A DNA stretch of 52,371 nt from Nitrospinaceae bacterium. Lineage in GTDB: Bacteria > Nitrospinota > Nitrospinia > Nitrospinales > JACRGP01. The stretch's first letter is position 1. Each line of letters opens with the position of its first letter. This document shows, in pieces, positions 1-7,047 of this stretch. A program made the position numbers and the translations under genes. The stretch lies in assembly GCA_029261575.1 (NCBI GenBank), contig JAJDBD010000163.1, forward strand, positions 1-52,371. Direction: 5' to 3'. The notes below the pieces were generated by a model that saw only the letters and a program-made list of their open reading frames with translations, ran no database searches and was not told the DNA's origin.

Positions 1-2
1 TC

Positions 3-74
3 ACCTTTGAAGATATAACCGCTACCATTTTTATCGACGTATTTGAAGACGTTATATCTTCTGTCAACCCATAA
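3..74 (+). CDS. 3' end of an unidentified protein (partial, cut by window start)
   Basis: Frame 3 is open from the first base and ends with TAA at 72-74, encoding 23 residues that finish in SSVNP. A strong hairpin with a T-run begins 16 bases after the stop, which is what is expected downstream of a gene. Nothing in the short peptide identifies a family. It could also be a chance open stretch, but position and terminator favour a real gene end. Confidence 0.5.
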   Translation, partial: TFEDITATIFIDVFEDVISSVNP

Positions 75-89
75 CGTTAATGCTTCCAA

Positions 90-127
90 AAGCGGCGGGC
101 CTTTTTTGGGTCCGCCGCTTTTTTTTG
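90..127 (+). terminator. Rho-independent terminator
   Basis: A 12-bp stem (90-101 with 109-120, one G-U pair) with a 7-base T-rich loop is followed by seven T residues. It serves the partial gene ending at 74. The minus-strand gene ending at 154 faces it, so it may also act on that transcript, though the T-run on that side is much weaker. Confidence 0.85.
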
Positions 128-153
128 CGCTTTAATTTTCAGAGGGGCGTCTT

Positions 154-420
154 TTAATACGAAGCTTTGATGGCGTCCAGGCAGGCCGGTTGCATATCGT
201 CCCAGGAGGCTTCCGGTTTCTTGGTGACCGTTACGAAGTCCGCCATCAAAAAGACGCTGGCCACGCCGGGGAGGGCGAACAAGGCCTTGGCCACCGGGCA
301 ATCTTTGGCGTCCTCCAGGTTATTGTAAGTTTTATAACCTTCCGCGATGGCCGGACAGTTCAGCGTGAATTTTAATGCGTGTTCGTTGGGAGTGGTCGAT
401 ACCGTCGCTTCCACAGTCAT
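154..420 (-). CDS. NifU/Nfu N-terminal-domain protein (Nfu_N, 88 aa)
   Basis: The whole protein matches the Nfu N-terminal domain seen in Fe-S scaffold proteins of the Nfu/HIRIP5 type. It has the typical early N-E-H-A-L-K-F segment and the core A-K-A-L-F-A-L-P-G-V-x-S-V-F-L near residues 45-58, followed by D-F-V-T-V-T-K. The C-terminal CxxC Fe-S-binding domain of full Nfu proteins is absent, so this stand-alone domain cannot itself carry the cluster in the classical way. Its role is probably accessory to Fe-S assembly (inference). The ATG is preceded by GGAG at eight bases. It lies 35 bp downstream of the FIST gene on the same strand and may be co-transcribed with it. Confidence 0.85.
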   Translation of the reverse strand: MTVEATVSTTPNEHALKFTLNCPAIAEGYKTYNNLEDAKDCPVAKALFALPGVASVFLMADFVTVTKKPEASWDDMQPACLDAIKASY

Positions 421-455
421 GTTGATTTCTCCAAAAATTTAGGCGCAGGCGCCTT

Positions 456-1649
456 TTAGCCCGGTTGTTCCGCTTCCTTGAACAGGCCGAACGAACTGGT
501 GTAGCCGTGCAGGAAAGTGGAAGCGCCCACCGGGCCGATTTCGCCGTTGCAAAAGAACCCGCCCAGCGGCGCGTCTCCCAACCGGCCCTTGAACAGGTTG
601 CAATCGTGATTGGGTTCTCCATACAAATACTCGCCTCGGCCCAGACAGGAGAACAGCAAGGCGCCCTGAACGCTTTGGGCGGGGGATTTATCCGCGTAGC
701 GAGTCAACAGCAGGTCCAGATCCTCGGCGGAAGTTTTTTTATCCCGCAAATGAAACTGCACCAGCATCCCCTCGCGCAGCGCCGCGCCAATGGCGAGCGC
801 TCCGGTATTTCGGTCCGCGCCCATGAGGTTGCGAACGAGAAAATCTCCCTGGACCGGTTCCTCCTTCAAAGGATCCATTTCGACGCCCAGAAAAAGCGAC
901 GTCTGCATTAATTTCCGATCATATTCGTCCAGAGTCTCCGACATCTCTTCCAATATCTCGATGGGCGGTCGGCCTTCGAGTTCCTCCAGCAGGTTCTGGT
1001 TGCATTTACTGATGGCCATCGCCCGGCCAATGGGTCGACATCCCTGGGCCACGATTGTGTCCAGTTGAATATTTCCCGACAAAGCGACGCCGATGAGGCC
1101 GTTGTGATAAATTTTATCGTTCAGGTACAGAGCGTTGCCGCCTTGGCTGTTGGCGCCGCTTGCCAGCCCGCCCACCTTCCTGCTGTTGGAGTATGCGAAA
1201 TCCATTCCCGCCAGAAACTCCTCGCCGTGAAAGGAAAAAGGGTCGGCGAGAAAAATAAACTGCGGATTTTTTTCCGCCGCCACGCCCAACCATTCGCGCC
1301 ACACGCCCGGACCGGTGTCCTGATCGGGAAGATCCATCGTGTCCGAATAGATCGGCTGGATTTCCACGTCCGGAAGGTGCGCCGCAGTCAGGCTGACCGC
1401 CGCCTTTTGCTCCGCCTCGGCGCCGCCGCCGATGATCCCGCCGCCCGAACAACCGAGAAGCATTCCCGGATCCAGATGCTTGCGAAGGAGTTCCGGAACG
1501 CGCGCGTACTCTCCCTTGAATTGCGGCGAAACAAAAATTACCGAAAGATGGGCCGGCAGATCTCCTAAACTTTCCTTAACGTTGCGCGCGCATTCCTCCA
1601 CGCAAGCCTCCAAATTATTTTGAGTGGATAAACTCGACGCCCATTTCAT
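456..1649 (-). CDS. FIST N- and C-domain sensory protein (397 aa)
   Basis: The protein follows the FIST family order. An N-terminal domain (about residues 25-210) contains the glycine-rich L-L-G-C-S-G-G-G-I-I-G-G segment and the conserved L-A-D-P-F-S patch. A C-terminal domain (about 220-380) has R-N-L-M-G-A-D and ends in a G-C-x-G-R-G-E/G-F-F-C-N-G-E-I-G-P pattern. FIST domains are thought to bind small ligands such as amino acids and are often linked to signalling. No kinase or cyclase output domain is attached here, so it is a stand-alone sensor-like protein of unknown ligand. It is soluble, without signal peptide. The ATG has AGGAG six bases upstream. Confidence 0.88.
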   Translation of the reverse strand: MKWASSLSTQNNLEACVEECARNVKESLGDLPAHLSVIFVSPQFKGEYARVPELLRKHLDPGMLLGCSGGGIIGGGAEAEQKAAVSLTAAHLPDVEIQPIYSDTMDLPDQDTGPGVWREWLGVAAEKNPQFIFLADPFSFHGEEFLAGMDFAYSNSRKVGGLASGANSQGGNALYLNDKIYHNGLIGVALSGNIQLDTIVAQGCRPIGRAMAISKCNQNLLEELEGRPPIEILEEMSETLDEYDRKLMQTSLFLGVEMDPLKEEPVQGDFLVRNLMGADRNTGALAIGAALREGMLVQFHLRDKKTSAEDLDLLLTRYADKSPAQSVQGALLFSCLGRGEYLYGEPNHDCNLFKGRLGDAPLGGFFCNGEIGPVGASTFLHGYTSSFGLFKEAEQPG

Positions 1650-1720
1650 TTAACGCTCCTTTATCGAAAAGCCGGTCCCTGCGAGGCCGGCGGCGATTTT
1701 GATAAACAATTCGTGTGAAT

Positions 1721-3145
1721 TTATTTCGTCAAATATTGTATCACCGACTCCGCGGTTCGAGTACCGTTCAATATGCAATCGGGAATGCCGATCCCCCGGT
1801 AGGCGCTGCCCGCCAGAAACAAACCGGGATGCGATTGCAAAGCCGCGTCGATAGAATCGACCAAAGCCGAATGGCCGACCTGGTACTGGACGTTGCCTTT
1901 GCGATTATAATACACCTTGCAGAACGCCGGAGTTTCCCGGACGTTCATGGATTTTAAAAGATCCTGGCGAACGATCCTCTCCAGTTCGTTTTCGTCCAAA
2001 TGCGCCGTTTCCTCCCCCGCGCCGCCGCCCACGTAGCAACGCATGAGAACGTGGTCGTCCGGAGCGCGTCCCGCGTATTTGCTGGACGTCCAGGTGCACG
2101 CCGTGATGCGCAACCCCTCGTCGCGGGGAACCACGAAGCCGAATCCGCGCAGGGGATGGGAAAACTCTTTTTGCGCATACGCCAAAGTCACCGCCGCTGT
2201 GGACACGTAAGGAATTTCCTCAAGGCGTTTCGCAACGTCCGGGACGCAGGGTTGAAGCAAGCCAGACGCAGTATTTGCGGGAAGCGCGACGATCACCGCG
2301 TCCGCCGTTAGCGACTCGTCCCCTTCAATAGAAAGCTTCCATTGGTCGCCATCGCGGAAAATCCCCGCAAGCTTTTGTCCCTTGCGAAACGTCACGTCGG
2401 GAGATTTTTCAATCGCCGCGTTTACCAGAGAGTCCAATCCATCGCGGAGCGTCACGAACAAAGAGTCCGGACCCGGCTTGACGGGTTTCGGCGCCTTGCC
2501 CGCCAGCATGACCTGACGCTTGCGCGCCAACATGCCGAGAATCAGCGAACGGTATTTCGCTTCCGTTTGCGCGAACATGGGAAACGTGCTGTGCAGGCTC
2601 ATCGTTTCAGGATTCGCCGAATAGATCCCCGCCAGCATCGGTTCCGCCATTTTGACCAGCGCCTCCCGGCCCAGTCTGCGGCGGACAAAGCTCGCCAGGC
2701 TCTCGTCGCCGTTGCCCGCGCGGCGGGGGATGAACAGGTCCAGCCCCATGCGGATTTTTCCCGGCCAACTGAACAATGGGGAAAACACGAAAGGCAGGAA
2801 TTGCGTCGGGACCATCAAACTCAACCCCTCCGGCATGGGAACCATTTTCCCGCCGGTGTAGACGAAAGTTTGCGAGTGTTCCTTTTGGGTGCCGATCAAC
2901 TGGTCGCCCAGGCCCAGCTTGTGGCACAGCTCGACGCCCCAGGGTTTTTGGGAGATGAAAGAGTCGGGTCCTCTTTCGACGATGAACCCGTCGAAGCGTT
3001 CGGTGGCAATTTTTCCGCCGAAGCGGTCGCCCGCTTCCAGCAGGACGCAATCGAAAGGCGCGTTATTATTTTGGATTTCTTCTTGAAGGCGGTGGGCGGC
3101 GGCAAGACCGGCGACGCCTCCGCCGACGATAGCGATTTTTTTCAT
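1721..3145 (-). CDS. hemG: Protoporphyrinogen oxidase, HemG/HemY type (474 aa)
   Basis: This is an FAD-dependent, oxygen-type protoporphyrinogen IX oxidase, which makes protoporphyrin IX, the step before ferrochelatase. The dinucleotide-binding G-G-G-V-A-G lies at residues 8-13 with the downstream E-A-G-D-R-F-G-G-K. The C-terminal FAD signature F-L-A-G-S-A-Y-R-G-I-G-I-P-D-C and G-T-R-T-A-E-S is complete. Length fits the PPOX family (about 450-480 aa). The hemE-hemH pair lies far away at the other end of the window, so the pathway is split. It is also called hemY in Bacillus. No strong ribosome-binding site is visible before the ATG. Confidence 0.93.
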   Translation of the reverse strand: MKKIAIVGGGVAGLAAAHRLQEEIQNNNAPFDCVLLEAGDRFGGKIATERFDGFIVERGPDSFISQKPWGVELCHKLGLGDQLIGTQKEHSQTFVYTGGKMVPMPEGLSLMVPTQFLPFVFSPLFSWPGKIRMGLDLFIPRRAGNGDESLASFVRRRLGREALVKMAEPMLAGIYSANPETMSLHSTFPMFAQTEAKYRSLILGMLARKRQVMLAGKAPKPVKPGPDSLFVTLRDGLDSLVNAAIEKSPDVTFRKGQKLAGIFRDGDQWKLSIEGDESLTADAVIVALPANTASGLLQPCVPDVAKRLEEIPYVSTAAVTLAYAQKEFSHPLRGFGFVVPRDEGLRITACTWTSSKYAGRAPDDHVLMRCYVGGGAGEETAHLDENELERIVRQDLLKSMNVRETPAFCKVYYNRKGNVQYQVGHSALVDSIDAALQSHPGLFLAGSAYRGIGIPDCILNGTRTAESVIQYLTK

Positions 3146-3212
3146 GCCGGTATTATGTCAGTTTTTTCCGGGGGCCGCAAACGGGGGACAGGCGTCGAAA
3201 GAGGCGGCAGTT

Positions 3213-5774
3213 TCATTGCAGAGCGAGGATGGGACCCAGCCGAATCCCCTCCATAGTGGAGTTTAGTAAATCGTTGGCATAACGTTGCAGTTCAGGGTCG
3301 TCTCGGTCCTGTGGATGGATGCGGGTGAAGCGCCATGTTTCCCGGGGGCCTCCTTGAAGGATGAGTTTGGAATAGGGTTCGGAAAATACCAGCTTGCCGG
3401 AGTTGGAGACAAACAGGTTAAAACTGATCTGCCCTTTCTCATGTTCGGGTTGGAACGCCTCCTCCACCCTGAAACATCCACGGGGTAATTTCCGGGCGCT
3501 TCCCAGGGGGCGTCCGTCCGCCATTACCTGGTACCAGGCCTTCCCGCCGACGTATAAAAAAGAACAGGCGTTGAACGACACGCGGTATTTCTCGCCGGAC
3601 GAGGAGCTAAGGCTGTAAAAGGAATGCGCCGCGAGCCGGGCGTCCACCTGCCTGGCGGGAAACAGGGAAGATCCTATTGCATGTTTCCAGGGAGTCCAGT
3701 GGAGGCTTGTTTTGGATTGTGGAATGGGCGGTTCTTTCAAGCACAGGACGCTCAATGCGACGAGAGTCGATAGCCCCACCATGGAAGCCGCCCAGCCCGG
3801 CGGTTTGCTCCAGAAAGTTTTATTAAAAAAGTTAGGGGCGCTTGAGGGAGATTCAATACGCTCTTGGTCTGCAGGATGGGTTTCCCCTTTATAAGGGAAA
3901 AAAGTCTTTTGCAATGCGCTGGCCGTGAACAACAGGAAAACAGGGACGAACGCCGCTTTATATCGAAGCGCCCCATACATTAAAAAGGCGAGGGGAAAGA
4001 CCAGCGCCAGGATCGGAATCACCAGGATGGATTTATCCAAAGGAGCCGCTTCGTTTTTGAAGCTCAATACGAAAAATCCCGCCAGCGTAAAAAAGTAAAA
4101 ATAGAATTGTAAATGGGCGGAATAAAAAGTATCCCACGCCAAATGGATCGGCATGAAATTGATTCCTCCCGGATAAAAAATCAATGTCGACGCCTCGACC
4201 GAAGCTTTTTGGAGAAGGAGTTTGGTTGTCAGGAAGGGATGCTCGACCAGAGTTTGAAAACTTTTTTTCCCGCTCTGGAATGGATTGAATCCCAATTCGG
4301 CCAATTGTTTGGCGTAGGGGTTGTCGTTATAGTTCCAGGCAATGGGCGCCAGTTGTTCGTTGAAGGTCATGCGTCCTAACGGAACCAGCTCTCCGGAGTG
4401 TTTGAAATAAATCAGGTTTAAAGGAACCCAGGCCAGAAATAATCCCAATGTTAAAACAGCCAGCGCCTGTGAATTTTTAAGAGTGGATGTTTTCAGCAGG
4501 CGGCATACTGGATATGCAATCAGGAACAACAGGGCAAGGAGGAGTTCCTGGCCGAGGTAAAATGCGGACCCCGAAAGAAAACCGATTGCCAACAAGGGCA
4601 GGGGGCGGCGGTTGGAATGGAAACGGCCGATGAAAAATAATAGAAGGGTGTAAGCCATCGTCAACGCCGTTGCGCGATTGATCACCACAGAATAATGAAT
4701 GCAGAGATGCGAGGAGGCGACAAGAATTCCGGCGAGGAGGGCCGTCTTTCGGTCGGTCCACCGTAAGGCGATCAGGTAAATAAAAACAGGGACCAGGGAA
4801 CCGATCCACGCCTGCGACCAAAAAAGGACTTCCGGAGATTCTCCAAAGATTCTGAGAAACAGCGAAAGATAAAGGGAATATAAAGAGGCGTATCCAAACT
4901 CTACCTGATCCAGGCTTCCCGAGGCGAAACCCAGAGCCGATTGGTAGTAGGCGTTGCCGTCCGCCGCGAATCCAATCATGACGTCGCCATAGGACGACAA
5001 ATACGAGGCATAGATTAAACGCAAGGCCAGGCCGGAGAGAAATATCGCGGTCAAATGAAATTTTTGATTGTCCTTCAATGAAATCGTAAAAGCCTGGGGG
5101 GCGTTTTCAAGCGCCACATGCCGCGCCCAAAGGAATAAAAACGCCAGGCAAAGCAAACCGAGGTGCGTCCCTGGAAAATATCCAAAAAGAAAAGGGACGG
5201 TTATGGATACAGGCAGAAGTAATTGTTCCGGCGCGGAGGGTTTATTGAACAGTTTGAATAACGCGCGAAGGGCAAAAAAATAATAAACCACAAAAAAAGT
5301 TTGTGAGAAAACCGTTTGATAGAGGGAGAGGAATTGGACGGATTCCCAGCGCTCCATAAATTCGATGGGCGCCCACCGCGTGGGAAACCGTGAAAAAGCA
5401 GGAACGATTTCCCTGGTGTGAGTCAGTATTAAAAGATACAGATGAAAAATGAATGCCCCTCTGAACAATCCCAAAACTCGACCGGTCGGTTCGGGGCGCC
5501 CCTGTTTCCGCTCTAGGAGGCGAACGACCGCCAGGTAAGCGAGCCAACAGGCCCAATAAAAAACTGGAATCAGAATTTTGTTGTAGGGCGCGTGCCAGGC
5601 CAGGGGCTTGTAAAAAATCGACAGGAAATGTCCGGACTGGTATTCCAGGTTGAGAACCACCCAGGCCGATCCCAGAATGCAAACGATCAATAAAATTACC
5701 GGCCAAAAGAAAAAAGGCCGAGCTATTTTAAGGTTGGAGGAAGGCGAGGTTGGCTCCAAAATGGAGGGCTTCAT
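3213..5774 (-). CDS. GT39/ArnT-like multi-spanning membrane glycosyltransferase (about 853 aa)
   Basis: A very hydrophobic N-terminal two-thirds has about a dozen or more membrane segments. A motif pattern typical of polyprenol-phosphate-dependent GT-C enzymes is visible: a loop ending in D-G-N-A-Y-Y after the first helices, then repeated hydrophobic blocks, e.g. L-F-W-S-Q-A-W-I-G-S-L. A soluble C-terminal region of about 200 residues would face the periplasm. The likely role is transfer of a sugar to envelope lipid or protein; donor and acceptor are unknown. The frame extends upstream to a TTG at 5924. The ATG at 5774 sits just before the first membrane helix and was preferred, but neither start has a clear ribosome-binding site. 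Confidence 0.72.
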   Translation of the reverse strand: MKPSILEPTSPSSNLKIARPFFFWPVILLIVCILGSAWVVLNLEYQSGHFLSIFYKPLAWHAPYNKILIPVFYWACWLAYLAVVRLLERKQGRPEPTGRVLGLFRGAFIFHLYLLILTHTREIVPAFSRFPTRWAPIEFMERWESVQFLSLYQTVFSQTFFVVYYFFALRALFKLFNKPSAPEQLLLPVSITVPFLFGYFPGTHLGLLCLAFLFLWARHVALENAPQAFTISLKDNQKFHLTAIFLSGLALRLIYASYLSSYGDVMIGFAADGNAYYQSALGFASGSLDQVEFGYASLYSLYLSLFLRIFGESPEVLFWSQAWIGSLVPVFIYLIALRWTDRKTALLAGILVASSHLCIHYSVVINRATALTMAYTLLLFFIGRFHSNRRPLPLLAIGFLSGSAFYLGQELLLALLFLIAYPVCRLLKTSTLKNSQALAVLTLGLFLAWVPLNLIYFKHSGELVPLGRMTFNEQLAPIAWNYNDNPYAKQLAELGFNPFQSGKKSFQTLVEHPFLTTKLLLQKASVEASTLIFYPGGINFMPIHLAWDTFYSAHLQFYFYFFTLAGFFVLSFKNEAAPLDKSILVIPILALVFPLAFLMYGALRYKAAFVPVFLLFTASALQKTFFPYKGETHPADQERIESPSSAPNFFNKTFWSKPPGWAASMVGLSTLVALSVLCLKEPPIPQSKTSLHWTPWKHAIGSSLFPARQVDARLAAHSFYSLSSSSGEKYRVSFNACSFLYVGGKAWYQVMADGRPLGSARKLPRGCFRVEEAFQPEHEKGQISFNLFVSNSGKLVFSEPYSKLILQGGPRETWRFTRIHPQDRDDPELQRYANDLLNSTMEGIRLGPILALQ

Positions 5775-6110
5775 GGGGAGTTTGAGTGGGCGTAAGAAAC
5801 GAATTGAAGAGGCGTTGATTCGGCCCGTCGATTGAGGTTCGGCGGGGTTGCATTTTTGACCCGAAACCTCCGGCTGACCTAAAATGGGAGAACTATATAT
5901 TGGAACCCATTGGAAGGATTTCAAGATGGGAAAAGCATACTATTAAAATAGTCCTTATTAAAATACTTTTTAACCGGGACTTTTCATAGGGCCATTGAGG
6001 TTTATGGAAAGCCGTTCTTATAAGGCAAACTTTCATTGGATTTGCCCGGAGGTTGCCGCTGTTTGCCTTCCGGGGTCAATGTTCGAGTCTTTGCAATGAA
6101 GAATCCACAG

Positions 6111-6140
6111 TTGATTTTTCGGCGCAAAAACGGTTAAATA
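6111..6140 (+). promoter_or_regulatory. Probable sigma-70 promoter of tRNA-Thr
   Basis: TTGATT (6111-6116) and TTAAAT (6134-6139) are separated by 17 bases, ending 16 bases before the tRNA. Position and spacing are as expected for a stable RNA promoter. The stretch 5925-6110 upstream holds nothing else recognisable. Confidence 0.5.
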
Positions 6141-6155
6141 CATTCCTTCAAAAAA

Positions 6156-6230
<75 letters not shown>

Positions 6231-6236
6231 GTTTCT

Positions 6237-6271
6237 AAAGGGTTTATCGTTTCGACGGTAAGCCCTTTTTT
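6237..6271 (+). terminator. Rho-independent terminator of tRNA-Thr
   Basis: A 10-bp stem (6237-6246 with 6259-6268, one G-U) encloses a 12-base loop and leads into a run of six T. It begins six bases after the tRNA CCA. Confidence 0.8.
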
Positions 6272-6274
6272 ATT

Positions 6275-6296
6275 GCGGCTAGCGGTGCGGCTAGCG
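6275..6296. repeat. Tandem 10-bp direct repeat beside the tRNA
   Basis: GCGGCTAGCG occurs at 6275-6284 and again at 6287-6296, with a 2-base spacer. It lies directly after the tRNA terminator, at the left boundary of the accessory islet. Such iterons could be recombinase-binding or leftover attachment sequence; no second copy was seen at the right end near 10.5 kb. Confidence 0.6.
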
Positions 6297-6419
6297 TTTG
6301 GCGGGATTTCTGGAAATATACCGATGGAGCCAGGCTTATTGGGTGGGGGTAAATGAGGAGCCGAATTTCATTACCCTTTTGGTGGATTCAGACTTCTTTG
6401 AATTTTGGTTGGTAGGCGA

Positions 6420-6986
6420 TCAAGTGTGTAAATCCCGACTTCGTTTGGTGATTTTGGAGTTTATTAATTCCTCGAAATCCTTTTCAGTGATTTCCAAGGG
6501 TTTTAGATTGGAAATAGCCTTGGATACAAGGTTGTTTTTCGTTTCCTCGGCTTCCTTGATCTTTTCCGCTAGCCCAGAAGCCAAAATTTGTTCTTCATCA
6601 CAATTCTTACCCACGGCAAGGATATCCAACAAAGGGGAATCCATAGGAAGTTCGATTAGAGGAGGGTTAATATCCGTCCATTGGCATTGTACGGAAAGAG
6701 ATTCAACCCACAACCAAGAATCCTCCACCCAAACAGATACCGTTTTTTCTTTAAACGGCAAGCGGGCTAAGGCTTGGATGTTTATTCCCTTAATTCTTGC
6801 TCGACCAAACCCTTTACCCTCGCCTGATACGGCCATGGTCATTCCGTTAAATGTGATGTCTATCCCGGATTCCTGAAAATCAAAAACAGCTTCTTCTAAA
6901 GAGGTTTTCTTTTTTTCTCCAAACTGGACCAATGTTTTCAGGGCCTCCTTCAATTCTTTGGAATCCAGTGTGTAAATTATTTTCAT
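6420..6986 (-). CDS. Unrecognised 188-aa protein in the tRNA-Thr islet
   Basis: I do not recognise a family. The first 105 or so residues look beta-rich, with an M-A-V-S-G-E-G-K-G-F-G-R-A-R-I-K-G segment followed by alternating hydrophobic and charged stretches. The last 60 residues are charged and helical, with many Lys/Glu, and look like a coiled or tail region. It is soluble, with no signal peptide. It lies 61 bp downstream of the large restriction-methylation gene on the same strand and may be co-transcribed, but a functional link is only positional. An ORF on the opposite strand (6298-6876) is treated as a shadow. Base composition is more AT-rich than the flanking core genes. Confidence 0.6.
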   Translation of the reverse strand: MKIIYTLDSKELKEALKTLVQFGEKKKTSLEEAVFDFQESGIDITFNGMTMAVSGEGKGFGRARIKGINIQALARLPFKEKTVSVWVEDSWLWVESLSVQCQWTDINPPLIELPMDSPLLDILAVGKNCDEEQILASGLAEKIKEAEETKNNLVSKAISNLKPLEITEKDFEELINSKITKRSRDLHT

Positions 6987-7047
6987 AAAATTGTTGGTCT
7001 AGAAAAACAAACTTATTGGGTATGGGCACTCCTTAACCTTTGTTCAA

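Noticed and set aside
2342-3256. 304-codon plus-strand ORF over the protoporphyrinogen oxidase gene
   Set aside because: It is antisense to a complete HemG/HemY gene, is rich in Arg/His/Gln typical of shadow frames and has no family motif.
5775-5924. N-terminal 50-residue extension of the GT39-like protein from a TTG start
   Set aside because: No hydrophobic or domain character and no ribosome-binding site; the ATG at 5774 lies just before the first membrane helix.
6298-6876. 192-codon plus-strand ORF after the tRNA, at first sight a candidate integrase
   Set aside because: No recombinase motifs; it lies antisense to the 188-aa gene, which has the better start and composition.
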